NCBI GenBank assembly: GCA_963204745.1
Contig: CAUJHF010000067.1
Location: 62,001 to 126,000 of the forward strand
Origin: Pseudomonadota bacterium
Lineage (GTDB): Bacteria > Pseudomonadota > Gammaproteobacteria > Steroidobacterales > GCA-2729495
Direction: 5' to 3'
DNA length: 64,000 nt
The translations under genes and the position numbers were made by a program. Each line of letters opens with the position of its first letter. Position 1 is the stretch's first letter. Of this stretch, positions 32,890 through 43,416 are shown one piece after another. The notes beneath the pieces are model-generated. The model was not told the origin of the DNA and ran no database searches. It saw only the letters and a list, made by a program, of their open reading frames with translations.

Positions 32890-33091
32890 AGCCCTCGTAC
32901 TGTTGCTGCTCGCCGGGATCATCCTGAGCCTTTTTTCGGGCCTGTTTTTCCTCAATCAGGATCAGGGCGGTTCGCGCCGTATGGTACGGGCGCTGACGGT
33001 TCGCATCACCTTGTCGGTGATCCTGTTTCTGGTGCTGGCCTATGCCTGGTTCAACGGGCTCATTCAGCCCCATGGACTGCCCGCGGGCTGA
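32882..33091 (+). CDS. DUF2909-like small twin-transmembrane protein
   Basis: MIKALVLLLLAGIILSLFSGLFFLNQDQGGSRRMVRALTVRITLSVILFLVLAYAWFNGLI; 69 aa, two TM helices. Confidence 0.85.
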   Translation: MIKALVLLLLAGIILSLFSGLFFLNQDQGGSRRMVRALTVRITLSVILFLVLAYAWFNGLIQPHGLPAG

Positions 33092-33112
33092 AGCCCTGCC
33101 GCCGGTCCCTGA

Positions 33113-33976
33113 CTACAGCCAATAAACGAAAATAAACAGGCCGAGCCAGACCACATCCACGAAGTGCCAGTACCAGGCGGTCGCCTCGAAGGCGAAATGT
33201 CGCGTCGGCGTGAAGTGTCCGCGCAGCACGCGCAGCAGCATCACTGACAGCATGATGGCGCCGATCGTGACGTGCAAACCGTGAAATCCGGTCAACATGA
33301 AGAAGGTGCTGCCGTAAATGCCGCTGCTCAGCTTGAGGTTAAGTTCCGAATACGCGTGACTGTATTCGTATACCTGAAAGCCCAGAAAGGCGAAACCCAG
33401 CAGGACGGTGAGGGCAAGAAACACGGCGAGCAGGCCGCGGCGGCTGTCCTTCAGCGCGTGATGCGCAATGGTCAGCGTGACACCGCTGGTCAGCAGGATG
33501 GCGGTGTTCAGTGCGGGAATGCCCCAGGCGGGCATCGACTCATATTCACCGCCGATATGTCCCGGCCCATTGGAGGGCCAGCTGGGCACGAATTCCGGCC
33601 ACAGGAGGCTGTTGGTCAGCGGGTCAGAGCCGATACCACCCAGCCACGGCAACGCCAGCTGGCGCGCGTACAGCAGCGCAGCAAAGAAACAGGCAAAAAA
33701 CATGACTTCAGAAAGGATGAACCAGATCATGCCCATCCGGAACGAACGGTCCACCTGGGCACCATAGGCGCCAGCCTCGCTCTCATTGACCACGTCGGCA
33801 AACCAGCGGAATACCACCACCAGTACGATTGCGGTACCTGTCAGGATGACCGGCAGCGTCGAGCTTCCGTTCAGCAGCAGCGCGACGCCGACGAAAGTTA
33901 CAGCCAGTCCCATTGATGCGAAGACCGGCCAGCGGGTGCCGTGGGGAACGTAGTACTTGTCCTGGGTGTGGGCCAT
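33113..33976 (-). CDS. ctaE: Cytochrome c oxidase subunit III
   Basis: YYVPHGTRWPVFASMGL, FILSEVMFFACFFAAL, FFMLTGFHGLHVTIGAIML, ATAWYWHFVDVVWLGLF. Confidence 0.96.
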   Translation of the reverse strand: MAHTQDKYYVPHGTRWPVFASMGLAVTFVGVALLLNGSSTLPVILTGTAIVLVVVFRWFADVVNESEAGAYGAQVDRSFRMGMIWFILSEVMFFACFFAALLYARQLALPWLGGIGSDPLTNSLLWPEFVPSWPSNGPGHIGGEYESMPAWGIPALNTAILLTSGVTLTIAHHALKDSRRGLLAVFLALTVLLGFAFLGFQVYEYSHAYSELNLKLSSGIYGSTFFMLTGFHGLHVTIGAIMLSVMLLRVLRGHFTPTRHFAFEATAWYWHFVDVVWLGLFIFVYWL

Positions 33977-34004
33977 GGCGATAACTTCCTCGGGCGGTAT
34001 CTGG

Positions 34005-34577
34005 TCAGGTTGTAGATGTGGCGGCGGCAGGCGAATCAACCGGCTGCCGTTGTACAAAGAAAGTGTAGGAAAGAGTTATGCGATCGACATAATCAGGCAG
34101 ATCCGGATCGATCATGAATTGCACGCCCATGTCCCGGCCCTCCTGGGCAAGAAACTTCTGGGACGTGAAACAAAAACACTGGGTCTTGTGAAAGTGCTTC
34201 GCGGCAGTGCCTGGCGCCACGCTGGGTACGGCCTGACCAATCAGCTCGTGATCGGTCAGGTTGCGGGCATAGAAGCTCGTGTCGTAAAGCTGGCCGGGGT
34301 GGATCTGAATGGACGACACGGCAGGCCGGAACTCCCAGGGTGCCTGCTCATTCAGGATTGCGACGAACTCCACCGTGACCATGCGCCCGGTATCAACCTG
34401 GATTCCGGCCGGAATCACCGCCACGGTCTCATTGGTACGTCCGCCAATGCCGGTGATTTCGCACAGGAGGCTGTATATCGGCACCATCAGAAAGCCGAAC
34501 CCGAACATGCATATCGCCATGATGACCAGGCGGGTGACGAGCCCCCTCTTGCTGACCATGCCTGCCTGCGCTGTCAC
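34005..34577 (-). CDS. ctaG: Cytochrome c oxidase assembly protein (Cox11/CtaG)
   Basis: FGFLMVPIYSLLCEITGIGG, KTQCFCFTSQ, MGVQFMIDPDLPDYVDRITLSYTFF. Confidence 0.95.
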   Translation of the reverse strand: MTAQAGMVSKRGLVTRLVIMAICMFGFGFLMVPIYSLLCEITGIGGRTNETVAVIPAGIQVDTGRMVTVEFVAILNEQAPWEFRPAVSSIQIHPGQLYDTSFYARNLTDHELIGQAVPSVAPGTAAKHFHKTQCFCFTSQKFLAQEGRDMGVQFMIDPDLPDYVDRITLSYTFFVQRQPVDSPAAATSTT

Positions 34578-34580
34578 CGC

Positions 34581-34709
34581 TCAGGCCAGCAGTGCAGTAG
34601 CGATGATATAGGCGATAAAAACGGCAAGCGCGAAACCGCCCAGCAAAAGCGCGCTGTTGCGTATCTGCCGCTGCTGCGCCGGATCGCGCTTGTCGGTTGC
34701 GCCGTTCAC
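34581..34709 (-). CDS. Small single-TM protein in cytochrome oxidase operon (42 aa, GTG start overlapping the ctaD stop)
   Basis: VNGATDKRDPAQQRQIRNSALLLGGFALAVFIAYIIATALLA; GTGA overlap with the ctaD stop. Confidence 0.65.
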   Translation of the reverse strand: MNGATDKRDPAQQRQIRNSALLLGGFALAVFIAYIIATALLA

Positions 34710-36298
34710 CTGACCAGCGGCGGCTCGTCGAAGGTGTGGTATGGCGCCGGTGACGGCACGGTCCACTCCAGGCCTTCCGGATTGTCCCAGACCTGGGCAG
34801 TTGCCTTCGCGCCGCCACGGACACACTTCACGACGATGTAAACGAACATCAGCTGTGAAAACCCGAACACGAAGGCACCGATGCTGGACACGGCGTTCCA
34901 GTCGGCAAACTGCGTGGCGTAATCTGGTATCCGGCGCGGCATGCCGGCAAGACCGAGAAAGTGCTGCGGGAAAAAGAGGATGTTCACGCTGACGGCTGAC
35001 AGCCAGAAATGGATCTTGCCGAGTTTCTCGTCATACATGTGGCCGGTCCATTTCGGCAGCCAGAAATAGGCACCACCGATAGCGGCGAACAGCGCGCCGG
35101 GCACCAGTACGTAATGGAAGTGCGCGACGATGAAATAGGTGTCGTGGTACTGGAAGTCAACCGGCGCGATGGCCATCATCACCCCGGAGAAACCGCCGAT
35201 TGCGAACAGGAACAAAAAAGCTACCGCGAACAGCATCGGCGTTTCGAAGCTCAGCGAACCGCGCCACATGGTGGCTGTCCAGTTGAAGACCTTTACCGCC
35301 GTGGGGATGGCGATCAGCATCGTCGACATCATGAAGAACATTTCGCCCGCGAGCGGCATGCCGACGGTAAACATGTGATGGGCCCAGACGATGCAGGACA
35401 GGAACGCGATGCCTGCCGTGGCATAGACCATCGACGAGTAACCAAACAGCGGCTTGCGTGAAAACGCCGGAATGATCTGCGAGATGATGCCGAAGGACGG
35501 CAGAATGATGATGTAGACCTCGGGGTGCCCGAAGAACCAGAAAATGTGCTGGAACAGCACCGGGTCGCCGCCGCCCGCCGCCTGGAAGAAGCTCGTACCA
35601 AAGAAGCGGTCGGTAAGCAGCATGGTCACGCCGCCGGCCAGTACCGGCATGACCAGAATCAGCAGATAGGCCGTGATCAGCCAGGTCCAGACAAACATCG
35701 GCATCTTGAGCAGGGTCATGCCTGGTGCGCGCATGTTCATGACAGTCACGATGATGTTGATGGCGCCGAGGATCGATGACATGCCGAGCAGGTGTATGGC
35801 GAAAATCGCGAAGGCCAGTGAATTGCCCGACTGGAGGACCAGCGGTGGATACATTGTCCAGCCGGCTGCAGGGCCGCCGCCTTCCATGAACAGCGTCGAC
35901 AGAAGGATCGTTCCCGCAAAGGGCAGGATCCAGAACGACCAGTTGTTGAGTCGCGGCAGTGCCATGTCCGGTGCACCGATCATCATCGGGATCATCCAGT
36001 TGGCGAAGCCGACGAAGGCCGGCATGATCATGCCGAAGACCATGATCAGGGCATGCATCGAGGTCATCTGGTTGAAGAATTCCGGATTCACAAACTGAAG
36101 TCCGGGCTGGAACAACTCGGCGCGGATGATCAGCGCCATCGCCCCGCCGATGAACAGCATCACCAGAGCGAACACCAGGTAGAGGGTGCCGATATCCTTG
36201 TGATTGGTGGTAAACAGCCAGCGGCTCAGGCCATGGCCCGGGCCATGACTGTCATGCGCATGGTCTTGGGCGGCGTGGCCCTGTGTGATGGTGGTCAT
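34706..36298 (-). CDS. ctaD: Cytochrome c oxidase subunit I
   Basis: FWFFGHPEVYIIILPSFGIIS, WAHHMFTVGMP, HDTYFIVAHFHYVL. Confidence 0.98.
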   Translation of the reverse strand: MTTITQGHAAQDHAHDSHGPGHGLSRWLFTTNHKDIGTLYLVFALVMLFIGGAMALIIRAELFQPGLQFVNPEFFNQMTSMHALIMVFGMIMPAFVGFANWMIPMMIGAPDMALPRLNNWSFWILPFAGTILLSTLFMEGGGPAAGWTMYPPLVLQSGNSLAFAIFAIHLLGMSSILGAINIIVTVMNMRAPGMTLLKMPMFVWTWLITAYLLILVMPVLAGGVTMLLTDRFFGTSFFQAAGGGDPVLFQHIFWFFGHPEVYIIILPSFGIISQIIPAFSRKPLFGYSSMVYATAGIAFLSCIVWAHHMFTVGMPLAGEMFFMMSTMLIAIPTAVKVFNWTATMWRGSLSFETPMLFAVAFLFLFAIGGFSGVMMAIAPVDFQYHDTYFIVAHFHYVLVPGALFAAIGGAYFWLPKWTGHMYDEKLGKIHFWLSAVSVNILFFPQHFLGLAGMPRRIPDYATQFADWNAVSSIGAFVFGFSQLMFVYIVVKCVRGGAKATAQVWDNPEGLEWTVPSPAPYHTFDEPPLVR

Positions 36299-36324
36299 TG
36301 CTGGTGCTCCGTATCAGTTCTTTT

Positions 36325-37143
36325 TCAGGTGGCCGGCGCCTGCTGGCTGGCCAGCCACGCATCGAATTCCGCTTTCGGCAGAGCTTCAACGACAATCGGC
36401 ATGAACCCATGGTCCTTGCCGCACAGTTCGGCGCACTGCCCGCGGTAGGTGCCGGGCTTGTCAATCGTGAACCAGCCTTCGTTGATGTAGCCGGCGATCG
36501 CGTCGCGCTTGACCGAGAGATCGATGACCCACCAGGCATGGTTGACGTCATTTGAAGTCAGTAAATAGCGGATCTTCGTGCCTACCGGCACAACCAGCGG
36601 CTTGTCTACCTCAAGCAGGTAGTTCTCGATCTGGTACGGATCCTCGCCTGAGCCCAGCTGGCGTGCCGTGTTGCTGGTCTGCGCCAGCGTACTGAAGAAG
36701 GAGACGTTCTGGCCGACGTACTCGTATTGCCACTTCCACTGATAGCCGGTGATCCGGATCGTCATCTCCGAGTTGCGGGTGTCCTCGATGCGAATCATGG
36801 CGGGTGCCGTTTCATACGCCAGGAAAACCAGTATCAGTGTCGGCAGGGTCGTCCAGATCACTTCCGCCATCGTGCTGTGCGTGAACTTTGCTGCGACCGC
36901 GCCTTTCGACTTGCGGAACATCACCATCGCGTAGATCAATACCGCGAATACGAGGACGCCGATGACGGTACATATCCACAGCGCCAGCATGTGCAGGTCG
37001 TAGGCATCGCGGCTGGCCGGCGTGACACCGCGCGGCAGGTTGAGCTGGTTCCAGGCTGCGTGTGCCGGCAGTGCAGCGGTCAGCAGCAGGGCGGTGACTG
37101 CCTGGGCGCCCTTCCGGGCCAGCTTCTGGGTATTGAACGGCAT
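36325..37143 (-). CDS. ctaC: Cytochrome c oxidase subunit II
   Basis: QWKWQYEY, TSNDVNHAWWVIDLSVKRDAIAGYINE, GQCAELCGKDHGFMPI (CuA ligands). Confidence 0.97.
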   Translation of the reverse strand: MPFNTQKLARKGAQAVTALLLTAALPAHAAWNQLNLPRGVTPASRDAYDLHMLALWICTVIGVLVFAVLIYAMVMFRKSKGAVAAKFTHSTMAEVIWTTLPTLILVFLAYETAPAMIRIEDTRNSEMTIRITGYQWKWQYEYVGQNVSFFSTLAQTSNTARQLGSGEDPYQIENYLLEVDKPLVVPVGTKIRYLLTSNDVNHAWWVIDLSVKRDAIAGYINEGWFTIDKPGTYRGQCAELCGKDHGFMPIVVEALPKAEFDAWLASQQAPAT

Positions 37144-37278
37144 GCGATGCTTCCCTTGTTCGTGCGCGCCCGATCTGCGACCGCAAGGATCACCGGCAAC
37201 AACCGGGTTTCTGTGCGTGCAGTCAGCGAGGGTTTATGCCGGTTTTCGAAGGCAAGCCGGCAAGTTGTTGTATCAATT

Positions 37279-38184
37279 CTAAATGCTACGTGATGATTTT
37301 TCATCACGCAATTGAGAAACCTTCCGGCCAGGGGGCTTTGCCCATACCGAGCCGAAGACTATTTCCAGCGTTACGGGCAGTGCGCCGTTGGCGTCGCGCT
37401 GCTTGCCATAAGCTGCCTCAAGCCGCTCCCAGGTCCGACGCCCGGTGAGTCCCTGATTCCTGCTGCTGTTCGGGTTGGTGGTGCCGGTGCCGCGCAGGTC
37501 GCCGGTGAGCTGGCGCAGATCCGGATAGCAAATGGTCAGGGTTTCCACATCGACCACCGGCTCGGCGAGCCCTGCCTGGAGCAACCCGGTGCCCAGCGCC
37601 GCCATCTCCGGGAAGTGCATTACATGAGCGCCGTCATCGACCGCCTGCCAGGCCTCGCGCAACTCACGGAAGGAGCCGGGTCCGAGCGTGGCGAAACTGA
37701 ACACCCCCGGATAGCGCAGCACACGCCGGACTTCTGCGAACAGGCTGTCCAGGGATGTACACCAGTGGATCATCAAGCTGGAAAACACCACGTCGACCGA
37801 AGCATCGGCCAGCGGCAGCCGGCTGGCATTACCGCAGACGACCAGCGGCGATGCGCCTTCCCGCCGGGCGGCTACCCTGAGCATGTCTTCGGTCAGATCA
37901 AGCGCGATCAGCTCGGCGGCGGGAAAGTGCGCCGTCAGCGCCGGCAGTGCCTTGCCGGTGCCCGCGCCAAGGTCGAGCACGCGCTGTGGTTCCAGCCGCA
38001 GCCACTTCAGGCGATCCAACAGGCGGTTGCGGACTTCAGTCTGCAGGAAGTCAGCATCGTCGAAGCTGCCGGCGGCACGGGCAAAGGAGCGCTTGACCTT
38101 GTGCGGGTCGATGCCCGACGGCAGAAGCCTGATGCTGTTGCCCGGGCCTGGTGTGGCCGGACCTGATGTGGGAGGAACTGGCAT
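37279..38184 (-). CDS. bioC: Malonyl-[acyl-carrier protein] O-methyltransferase
   Basis: KVKRSFARAAGSFDDADFLQTEVRNRLLDRL, VLDLGAGTGKALPAL, DVVFSSLMIHWC; adjacent to bioB. Confidence 0.9.
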   Translation of the reverse strand: MPVPPTSGPATPGPGNSIRLLPSGIDPHKVKRSFARAAGSFDDADFLQTEVRNRLLDRLKWLRLEPQRVLDLGAGTGKALPALTAHFPAAELIALDLTEDMLRVAARREGASPLVVCGNASRLPLADASVDVVFSSLMIHWCTSLDSLFAEVRRVLRYPGVFSFATLGPGSFRELREAWQAVDDGAHVMHFPEMAALGTGLLQAGLAEPVVDVETLTICYPDLRQLTGDLRGTGTTNPNSSRNQGLTGRRTWERLEAAYGKQRDANGALPVTLEIVFGSVWAKPPGRKVSQLRDEKSSRSI

Positions 38185-38209
38185 GGGAGGAGTGCGCCTG
38201 TAACCGCTG

Positions 38210-39196
38210 TCAGCTTGCGTGCGCCTCCGGGCGCATGCCGAGACGGTCGAGCAGGCTGCGATCACGGTCGGTTGCGGGATTGGGCGTGGTCAGCAGACAG
38301 TCGCCGTAGAAGATCGAGTTGGCGCCGGCAAAAAAGCACAGCGCCTGCAATTCGTCGGACATTTCCGTGCGGCCGGCCGAGAGCCGGACCCGCGATGCCG
38401 GCATCAGGATCCGCGCCACCGCGATGACCCGGACGAAGGCCAGCGAGTCAACGCTCTGGCTGGATGTCTGCAACGCTGCCGCGAGCGGAGTGCCCTCAAC
38501 CTGTACGAGCTGATTGATGGGCACGCTGTCGGGATGTTGCGCGAGTGTGGCCAGTGTATGCAGGAGCTCGACCCGGTCCTGCTCGGCTTCGCCAAGTCCG
38601 ATGATGCCGCCACAACAAACTTTCATGCCGGCATCGCGCACCGTCTTTAACGTATCGAGCCGGTCCGCGTAGCTGCGCGTCGAAGTGATCTGCGGGTAAT
38701 AAGCCGCGGAGGTATCGAGGTTATGGTTGTAATAGTCGAGCCCGGCCTCGCGCAGGGTTTCGGCCTGATCCGCGCTCAGCATGCCGAGCGTGGCGCAGGT
38801 TTCCATGCCGAGTTCGTGTACACCGCGGATCATCTCGGCGATCTTCCCGATCTGGCTGGGCTTGGGATTGCGGTAGGCGGCGCCCATGCAAAAGCGGGTG
38901 GCGCCCCGGTCGCGTGCCGCTCGTGCGGTGCGGATTACCTCCTCGACTGGCGCAAGCGCCGAGGCAGCGAGGCCGGTGCTGTGATGCACGCTCTGCGAGC
39001 AATAGCCGCAGTCTTCGGGGCAGCCGCCGGTCTTGATACTCATCAAGGTGCTGACCTGGACCTCGGCCGGATCGAAGTGCCGCCGATGGACTGAATGCGC
39101 GCGAAACAGCAGCTCATGAAAGGGCAGCTGAAACAGTTCGGTGACTTCGGCGATGCTCCAGTCGTTACGGACAGTCGTCGGCGCTGAATCGCTCAT
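38210..39196 (-). CDS. bioB: Biotin synthase
   Basis: [22 protein letters not shown] (radical SAM CxxxCxxC), [28 protein letters not shown]. Confidence 0.98.
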   Translation of the reverse strand: MSDSAPTTVRNDWSIAEVTELFQLPFHELLFRAHSVHRRHFDPAEVQVSTLMSIKTGGCPEDCGYCSQSVHHSTGLAASALAPVEEVIRTARAARDRGATRFCMGAAYRNPKPSQIGKIAEMIRGVHELGMETCATLGMLSADQAETLREAGLDYYNHNLDTSAAYYPQITSTRSYADRLDTLKTVRDAGMKVCCGGIIGLGEAEQDRVELLHTLATLAQHPDSVPINQLVQVEGTPLAAALQTSSQSVDSLAFVRVIAVARILMPASRVRLSAGRTEMSDELQALCFFAGANSIFYGDCLLTTPNPATDRDRSLLDRLGMRPEAHAS

Positions 39197-39294
39197 TTCC
39201 AGTCGAAGATCCCGGTAATGCCTGCGGCCGACCGGCTGCATGGCGTGTTAATCAGGGCGGCAGTATCTGGACAGCTTGCGGGGTCTGTCAACTT

Positions 39295-39936
39295 ATGGGC
39301 TGGGTCAAGGTTGACGAAATTCTGGACGTGTTCCTGCCCCCGCACTGCGCCCTGTGCGGGCAGTCGATCGCACGCCGGCCGCTGTGCGCCGGATGTCTTG
39401 CCGATCTGCCCTGGTTGCCGCCACATCGGCTACCTGCCCTGCAGGGATTCGATCGGGTGCGGTCGGCGCTGGCCTACGAGTATCCGGTCGATCGCCTGAT
39501 CGCCGAGGCCAAGTTCGGCAAGCAACTGGCCGCGGCGCGGGCCCTTGGTGAACTGCTGGCTATGCGTTTGCCGGCAATGTTCCGGCCCCCGGACCTGGTT
39601 GTGCCCGTACCGCTGCACTGGCGTCGCCAGGCGGAGCGCGGCTTCAATCAGGCTGAAGAAATCGCCCGCGGCCTGTGTCGGCAGATGGGCTGGCGGCTCG
39701 CTCCCGGCGTCTGCCAGCGGGTACGCGCCACGCCGGCGCAATCAACGCTCAGCGCAACCGCACGCCGTACGAATCTGCATGCCGCCTTCGTCGCTCGCCC
39801 GCTGTCGCAGGGTCTCCATGTTCTGGTGATCGACGATGTGCTGACTACCGGTTCGACTGCCGAAGCCGTGGCCGGTGCGCTGCGGCGGGCTGGTGCCGCG
39901 AGCCTGGAGCTCTGGACTGTCGCCCATGCTCTTTAA
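39295..39936 (+). CDS. comF: ComF family protein (phosphoribosyltransferase-like)
   Basis: FLPPHCALCGQSIARRPLCAGC zinc ribbon, HVLVIDDVLTTGSTAEAVAGAL PRPP motif. Confidence 0.92.
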   Translation: MGWVKVDEILDVFLPPHCALCGQSIARRPLCAGCLADLPWLPPHRLPALQGFDRVRSALAYEYPVDRLIAEAKFGKQLAAARALGELLAMRLPAMFRPPDLVVPVPLHWRRQAERGFNQAEEIARGLCRQMGWRLAPGVCQRVRATPAQSTLSATARRTNLHAAFVARPLSQGLHVLVIDDVLTTGSTAEAVAGALRRAGAASLELWTVAHAL

Positions 39937-39982
39937 CCCCGGCGGCTGCGGAGAGTGCCGCTTGCAAAGCGGAGGAGGTGGC

Positions 39983-40894
39983 TCAGGCCGGCAGGCTGAA
40001 GGTGTAGTCGAGCACGATGCCGGCAAAGATGGTCGCGCCGAACATGTTGTTGGCACGAAAAGCCTTTATGCACGCAGCGGGATCGCGTTCACGGATCAGC
40101 CAGAGTTGCGTGATGAGCTGGATGGCGCCGGCAAGCACGCCGGCCTGGTACCAGATGCCCAGCCCGGCCTCACGCCCGGTGAGCAGCAAACCCGTGATCA
40201 GCACCAGCTGCAGCAGTCCGATGATGAACACGTCGGCGCTGCCGAACAGGATTGCCGTGGACTTCACGCCGATACGCAGATCGTCTTCCCTGTCGGCCAT
40301 CGCATACATGGTGTCGTAGACCACCGCCCAGACCACCACGCTCAGCCACAGCAGCCAGGCGAGGCGCGGCACCGCTTCGGTTGCGGCCGCAAAAGCCATC
40401 GGGATGCCCCAGCCAAAAGCCGCGCCGAGCACGAATTGCGGTGCGGCCAGCCAGCGTTTGCTGAAGGGATAAATGACGGTCAGTACGGCAGCCCCGAGTG
40501 CCAGCAGGCGCGCCAGCGGATTGAGCAACAGCAACAGCGCCAGCGCGATCAGCCCGAGCACGGCAAACAGTGCGAGTGCCTCGGCGGGTGCGACCTTGCC
40601 GGCGGCCAGTGGCCGGTCGCGGGTACGCTGCACCTTGCCGTCTATGTGCCGGTCGGCGAAGTCGTTGATCACGCAGCCCGCTGAACGCATCACGATCACG
40701 CCGGTCACGAAGACGATGAAGTCGCGTGCCTGTGGACGTCCGTTACCCGCGATCCAGAGGCCCCAGAGCGTCGGCCACAGCAAGAGCCAGGTACCGATCG
40801 GCCGGTCGAGGCGCATGAGCCGCGCATATTGCCGGGCCTGGTCGACAAGCCCCGCGCCCAGTCGGGCGATGCCGTGCAATGAATCAGAGGTCAT
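39983..40894 (-). CDS. ubiA: 4-hydroxybenzoate polyprenyltransferase
   Basis: LMRLDRPIGTWLLLWPTLWGLW, NDFADRHIDGKVQRTRDRPLA. Confidence 0.95.
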   Translation of the reverse strand: MTSDSLHGIARLGAGLVDQARQYARLMRLDRPIGTWLLLWPTLWGLWIAGNGRPQARDFIVFVTGVIVMRSAGCVINDFADRHIDGKVQRTRDRPLAAGKVAPAEALALFAVLGLIALALLLLLNPLARLLALGAAVLTVIYPFSKRWLAAPQFVLGAAFGWGIPMAFAAATEAVPRLAWLLWLSVVVWAVVYDTMYAMADREDDLRIGVKSTAILFGSADVFIIGLLQLVLITGLLLTGREAGLGIWYQAGVLAGAIQLITQLWLIRERDPAACIKAFRANNMFGATIFAGIVLDYTFSLPA

Positions 40895-40946
40895 AGGATC
40901 TCCCGGGCCAAGTCTAGCGGAGCCTGACTCGCTGCCGGCAAGGAAA

Positions 40947-43031
40947 TCAAACCGCACCGTAGCGGTCGCCCGCACCGATCCAGCGATGTCTCAGTTCTTC
41001 CACGGCCGGTGCTGCTGTTGCCAGCAGTTCACGCGCGATCCGTTGTACCGCCGGCGCGAGGTCTGCATCGCGGACCAGATCGGCGACCCGCAACTGCATC
41101 AGCCCGGTCTGCCGCGTGCCAAGTACCTCACCGGGTCCGCGCAGCTCCAGATCGCGCTGCGCCACTTCGAAGCCGTCGTTGGTGGCGCGCAATACTTCCA
41201 GTCGGGCGCGCGCCATTTCGGCGAGCGGGCTCCTGTAAAGCAGGACGCAGGTACTGGAGTCGCGTCCGCGTCCGACCCGCCCGCGCAGTTGATGCAGCTG
41301 TGACAGACCGAGGCGCTCGGCGTTCTCGATGATCATCAGGCTGGCGCCGGCCACATCCACACCGACTTCAATGACGGTGGTTGCGACCAGAAGCTGCAGT
41401 TCGCCGGCAACAAAAGCCTTCATCACCCGCTCCTTCTCTGCGCTGTTCATCCGCCCGTGAATCAGGCCGATGCGGATTTCAGGCAGTGCTTCGGCGAGCG
41501 CCGCCGCGGTTGGCTCGGCGGCCTGCGATTCGAGATGCTCCGATTCCTCGATCAACGGACAAACCCAGTAGGCCTGTGCGCCGCCACGGCAGGCGTCGCG
41601 TACGCGAGTGACCACTTCAGCTCGCCGCTTGTCAGGCAGGGCGATGGTAGTGACGGGCTGCCGCCCGGGCGGCAGCTCGCGGATGACCGAGGTGTCGAGG
41701 TCGGCGTAGATGGTCATGGCCAGCGTGCGCGGAATCGGTGTTGCGGTCATCACCAGCTGGTGGGGGCGGGCCGCATCGCTCGCGCCCTTGTCCATCAGCT
41801 GCAGCCGCTGATGGACGCCGAAGCGGTGTTGCTCGTCGACGATCACCAGTGCCAGGCTGCGATAGCTGAGCCCCGACTGAAACAGCGCATGCGTGCCGAC
41901 AATCAGCTGTGCCGAGCCGTCGGCCGTTGCCGCATAGGCCTGGTCACGCGCCCGTTTGCGCAGGCTGCCCGACAGCCAGACCACAGTGATGCCCAGTGGC
42001 TCCAGCCAGCGCCGGAATGTATTGCGGTGTTGTTCGGCCAGCAGTTCGGTCGGCGCCATGACGGCAACCTGGTGGCCGTGTGCGATGGCAGTGAGCGCCG
42101 CCGCTGCCGCGACCACCGTCTTGCCGCAGCCCACGTCACCCTGCAACAGGCGCATCATCGGGTGAGGCTGGGCGAGATCGGTATCGATATCTGCCAGTGC
42201 CGCCCGCTGTCCGCCGGTCAGCGTGAAACCGAGGCTGCGTGTAAAGCGCTCGCGCAGCCTGACGGCAGCCGGCGGTGTCGCCGGCAAGGCGATGCTACGG
42301 TCCGCGCGCGCGCGTTCGCGGATCTGCCGCAGGCTCAGGTGATGCGCCAGCATTTCTTCCAGTGCCAGCCGTCGCTGGCACGGATGCATACCAGCGCCCA
42401 GCAGCTGCAGATCGGCGCCCGGGGGTGGCCGATGGACGAATTGCAGCGCATCGCGCAGTGCAGGCATCTTCAGGTCTGCAGTCTCCGCAGCCGGCAGCGC
42501 ATCTGGCAGCGTATTGAGGTACCGGCTCAGCACCTGGTCGGTGAGGTCACGGATCCGGAACTGGGCCAGGCCCTCGACCGCGGGATATACGGGGGTCAGC
42601 CGGTCTTCAAGCGGGGCGGACTGACCGGGCTGCAGTACCCGGTACTCGGGATGCACCATTTCCGGGCCCAGTGGGCCGAACCGTACTTCGCCAAAACAAA
42701 GCAGACGCGTGCCGGTGACGAGACTGTTTTGTTGGGCGCGCGAAAAATGAAAAAACCTCAGCGTCAGCTGGCCGGTGCGGTCCGTGATGCGCACCAGCAG
42801 GCTGCGTCGTCCCCGAAAGACCACGTCGGCTACGGCGATCACACCATCGACAACCGCGCGCTCGCCGGACCGGAGTGCGCCCAGAGGCGTCAGTCGCGTG
42901 CGGTCTTCATAGCGCTGCGGGAGCAGGAACAACAGGTCCAGCGGCCGGCTGATGCCCAGCCGGAGCAGACGTTCTTCCGCGGCTGGCCCGACTCCACGCA
43001 GCGAGCGGATTTCAGGGGACGAGGATTGCAT
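40947..43031 (-). CDS. recG: ATP-dependent DNA helicase RecG
   Basis: [55 protein letters not shown]. Confidence 0.97.
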   Translation of the reverse strand: MQSSSPEIRSLRGVGPAAEERLLRLGISRPLDLLFLLPQRYEDRTRLTPLGALRSGERAVVDGVIAVADVVFRGRRSLLVRITDRTGQLTLRFFHFSRAQQNSLVTGTRLLCFGEVRFGPLGPEMVHPEYRVLQPGQSAPLEDRLTPVYPAVEGLAQFRIRDLTDQVLSRYLNTLPDALPAAETADLKMPALRDALQFVHRPPPGADLQLLGAGMHPCQRRLALEEMLAHHLSLRQIRERARADRSIALPATPPAAVRLRERFTRSLGFTLTGGQRAALADIDTDLAQPHPMMRLLQGDVGCGKTVVAAAAALTAIAHGHQVAVMAPTELLAEQHRNTFRRWLEPLGITVVWLSGSLRKRARDQAYAATADGSAQLIVGTHALFQSGLSYRSLALVIVDEQHRFGVHQRLQLMDKGASDAARPHQLVMTATPIPRTLAMTIYADLDTSVIRELPPGRQPVTTIALPDKRRAEVVTRVRDACRGGAQAYWVCPLIEESEHLESQAAEPTAAALAEALPEIRIGLIHGRMNSAEKERVMKAFVAGELQLLVATTVIEVGVDVAGASLMIIENAERLGLSQLHQLRGRVGRGRDSSTCVLLYRSPLAEMARARLEVLRATNDGFEVAQRDLELRGPGEVLGTRQTGLMQLRVADLVRDADLAPAVQRIARELLATAAPAVEELRHRWIGAGDRYGAV

Positions 43032-43392
43032 CCGCCTCGACAGCAGCGCCGCGCGGCAGGGAGGCGACACCGATGGCCGCACGGGCGGGGTATGGCTGCG
43101 TGAAGAACTCGGCCATCACTTCATTGACGATGCCAAAGTGCGCCAGATCGGTCAGGTAGACCGTGACCTTTACCGCGCTGTCCAGTGAAGTACAGGCTTC
43201 GGCGGCAACGGCCGCGAGATTGGTGAAGACCTGGCGGACATGTGCACGCATATCGCCTTCGACGAGCTGCCCGGTGGCAGGATCAAGGGGTAACTGACCT
43301 GAGAGATACACGGCGGCTCCGGCGCGGATCGCCTGCGAATAGGTGCCGATCGCAGCAGGCGCATTCTGGCTGTTGATGGCTTGTCTCGACAT
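43012..43392 (-). CDS. ridA: RidA family reactive intermediate/imine deaminase
   Basis: [57 protein letters not shown]. Confidence 0.94.
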   Translation of the reverse strand: MSRQAINSQNAPAAIGTYSQAIRAGAAVYLSGQLPLDPATGQLVEGDMRAHVRQVFTNLAAVAAEACTSLDSAVKVTVYLTDLAHFGIVNEVMAEFFTQPYPARAAIGVASLPRGAAVEADAILVP

Positions 43393-43416
43393 GAAAGAAA
43401 AAACTCCGGAACAGGA

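Noticed and set aside
41457-43103. 548-aa + strand ORF
   Set aside because: Antisense shadow of recG; no recognisable domain or signal.
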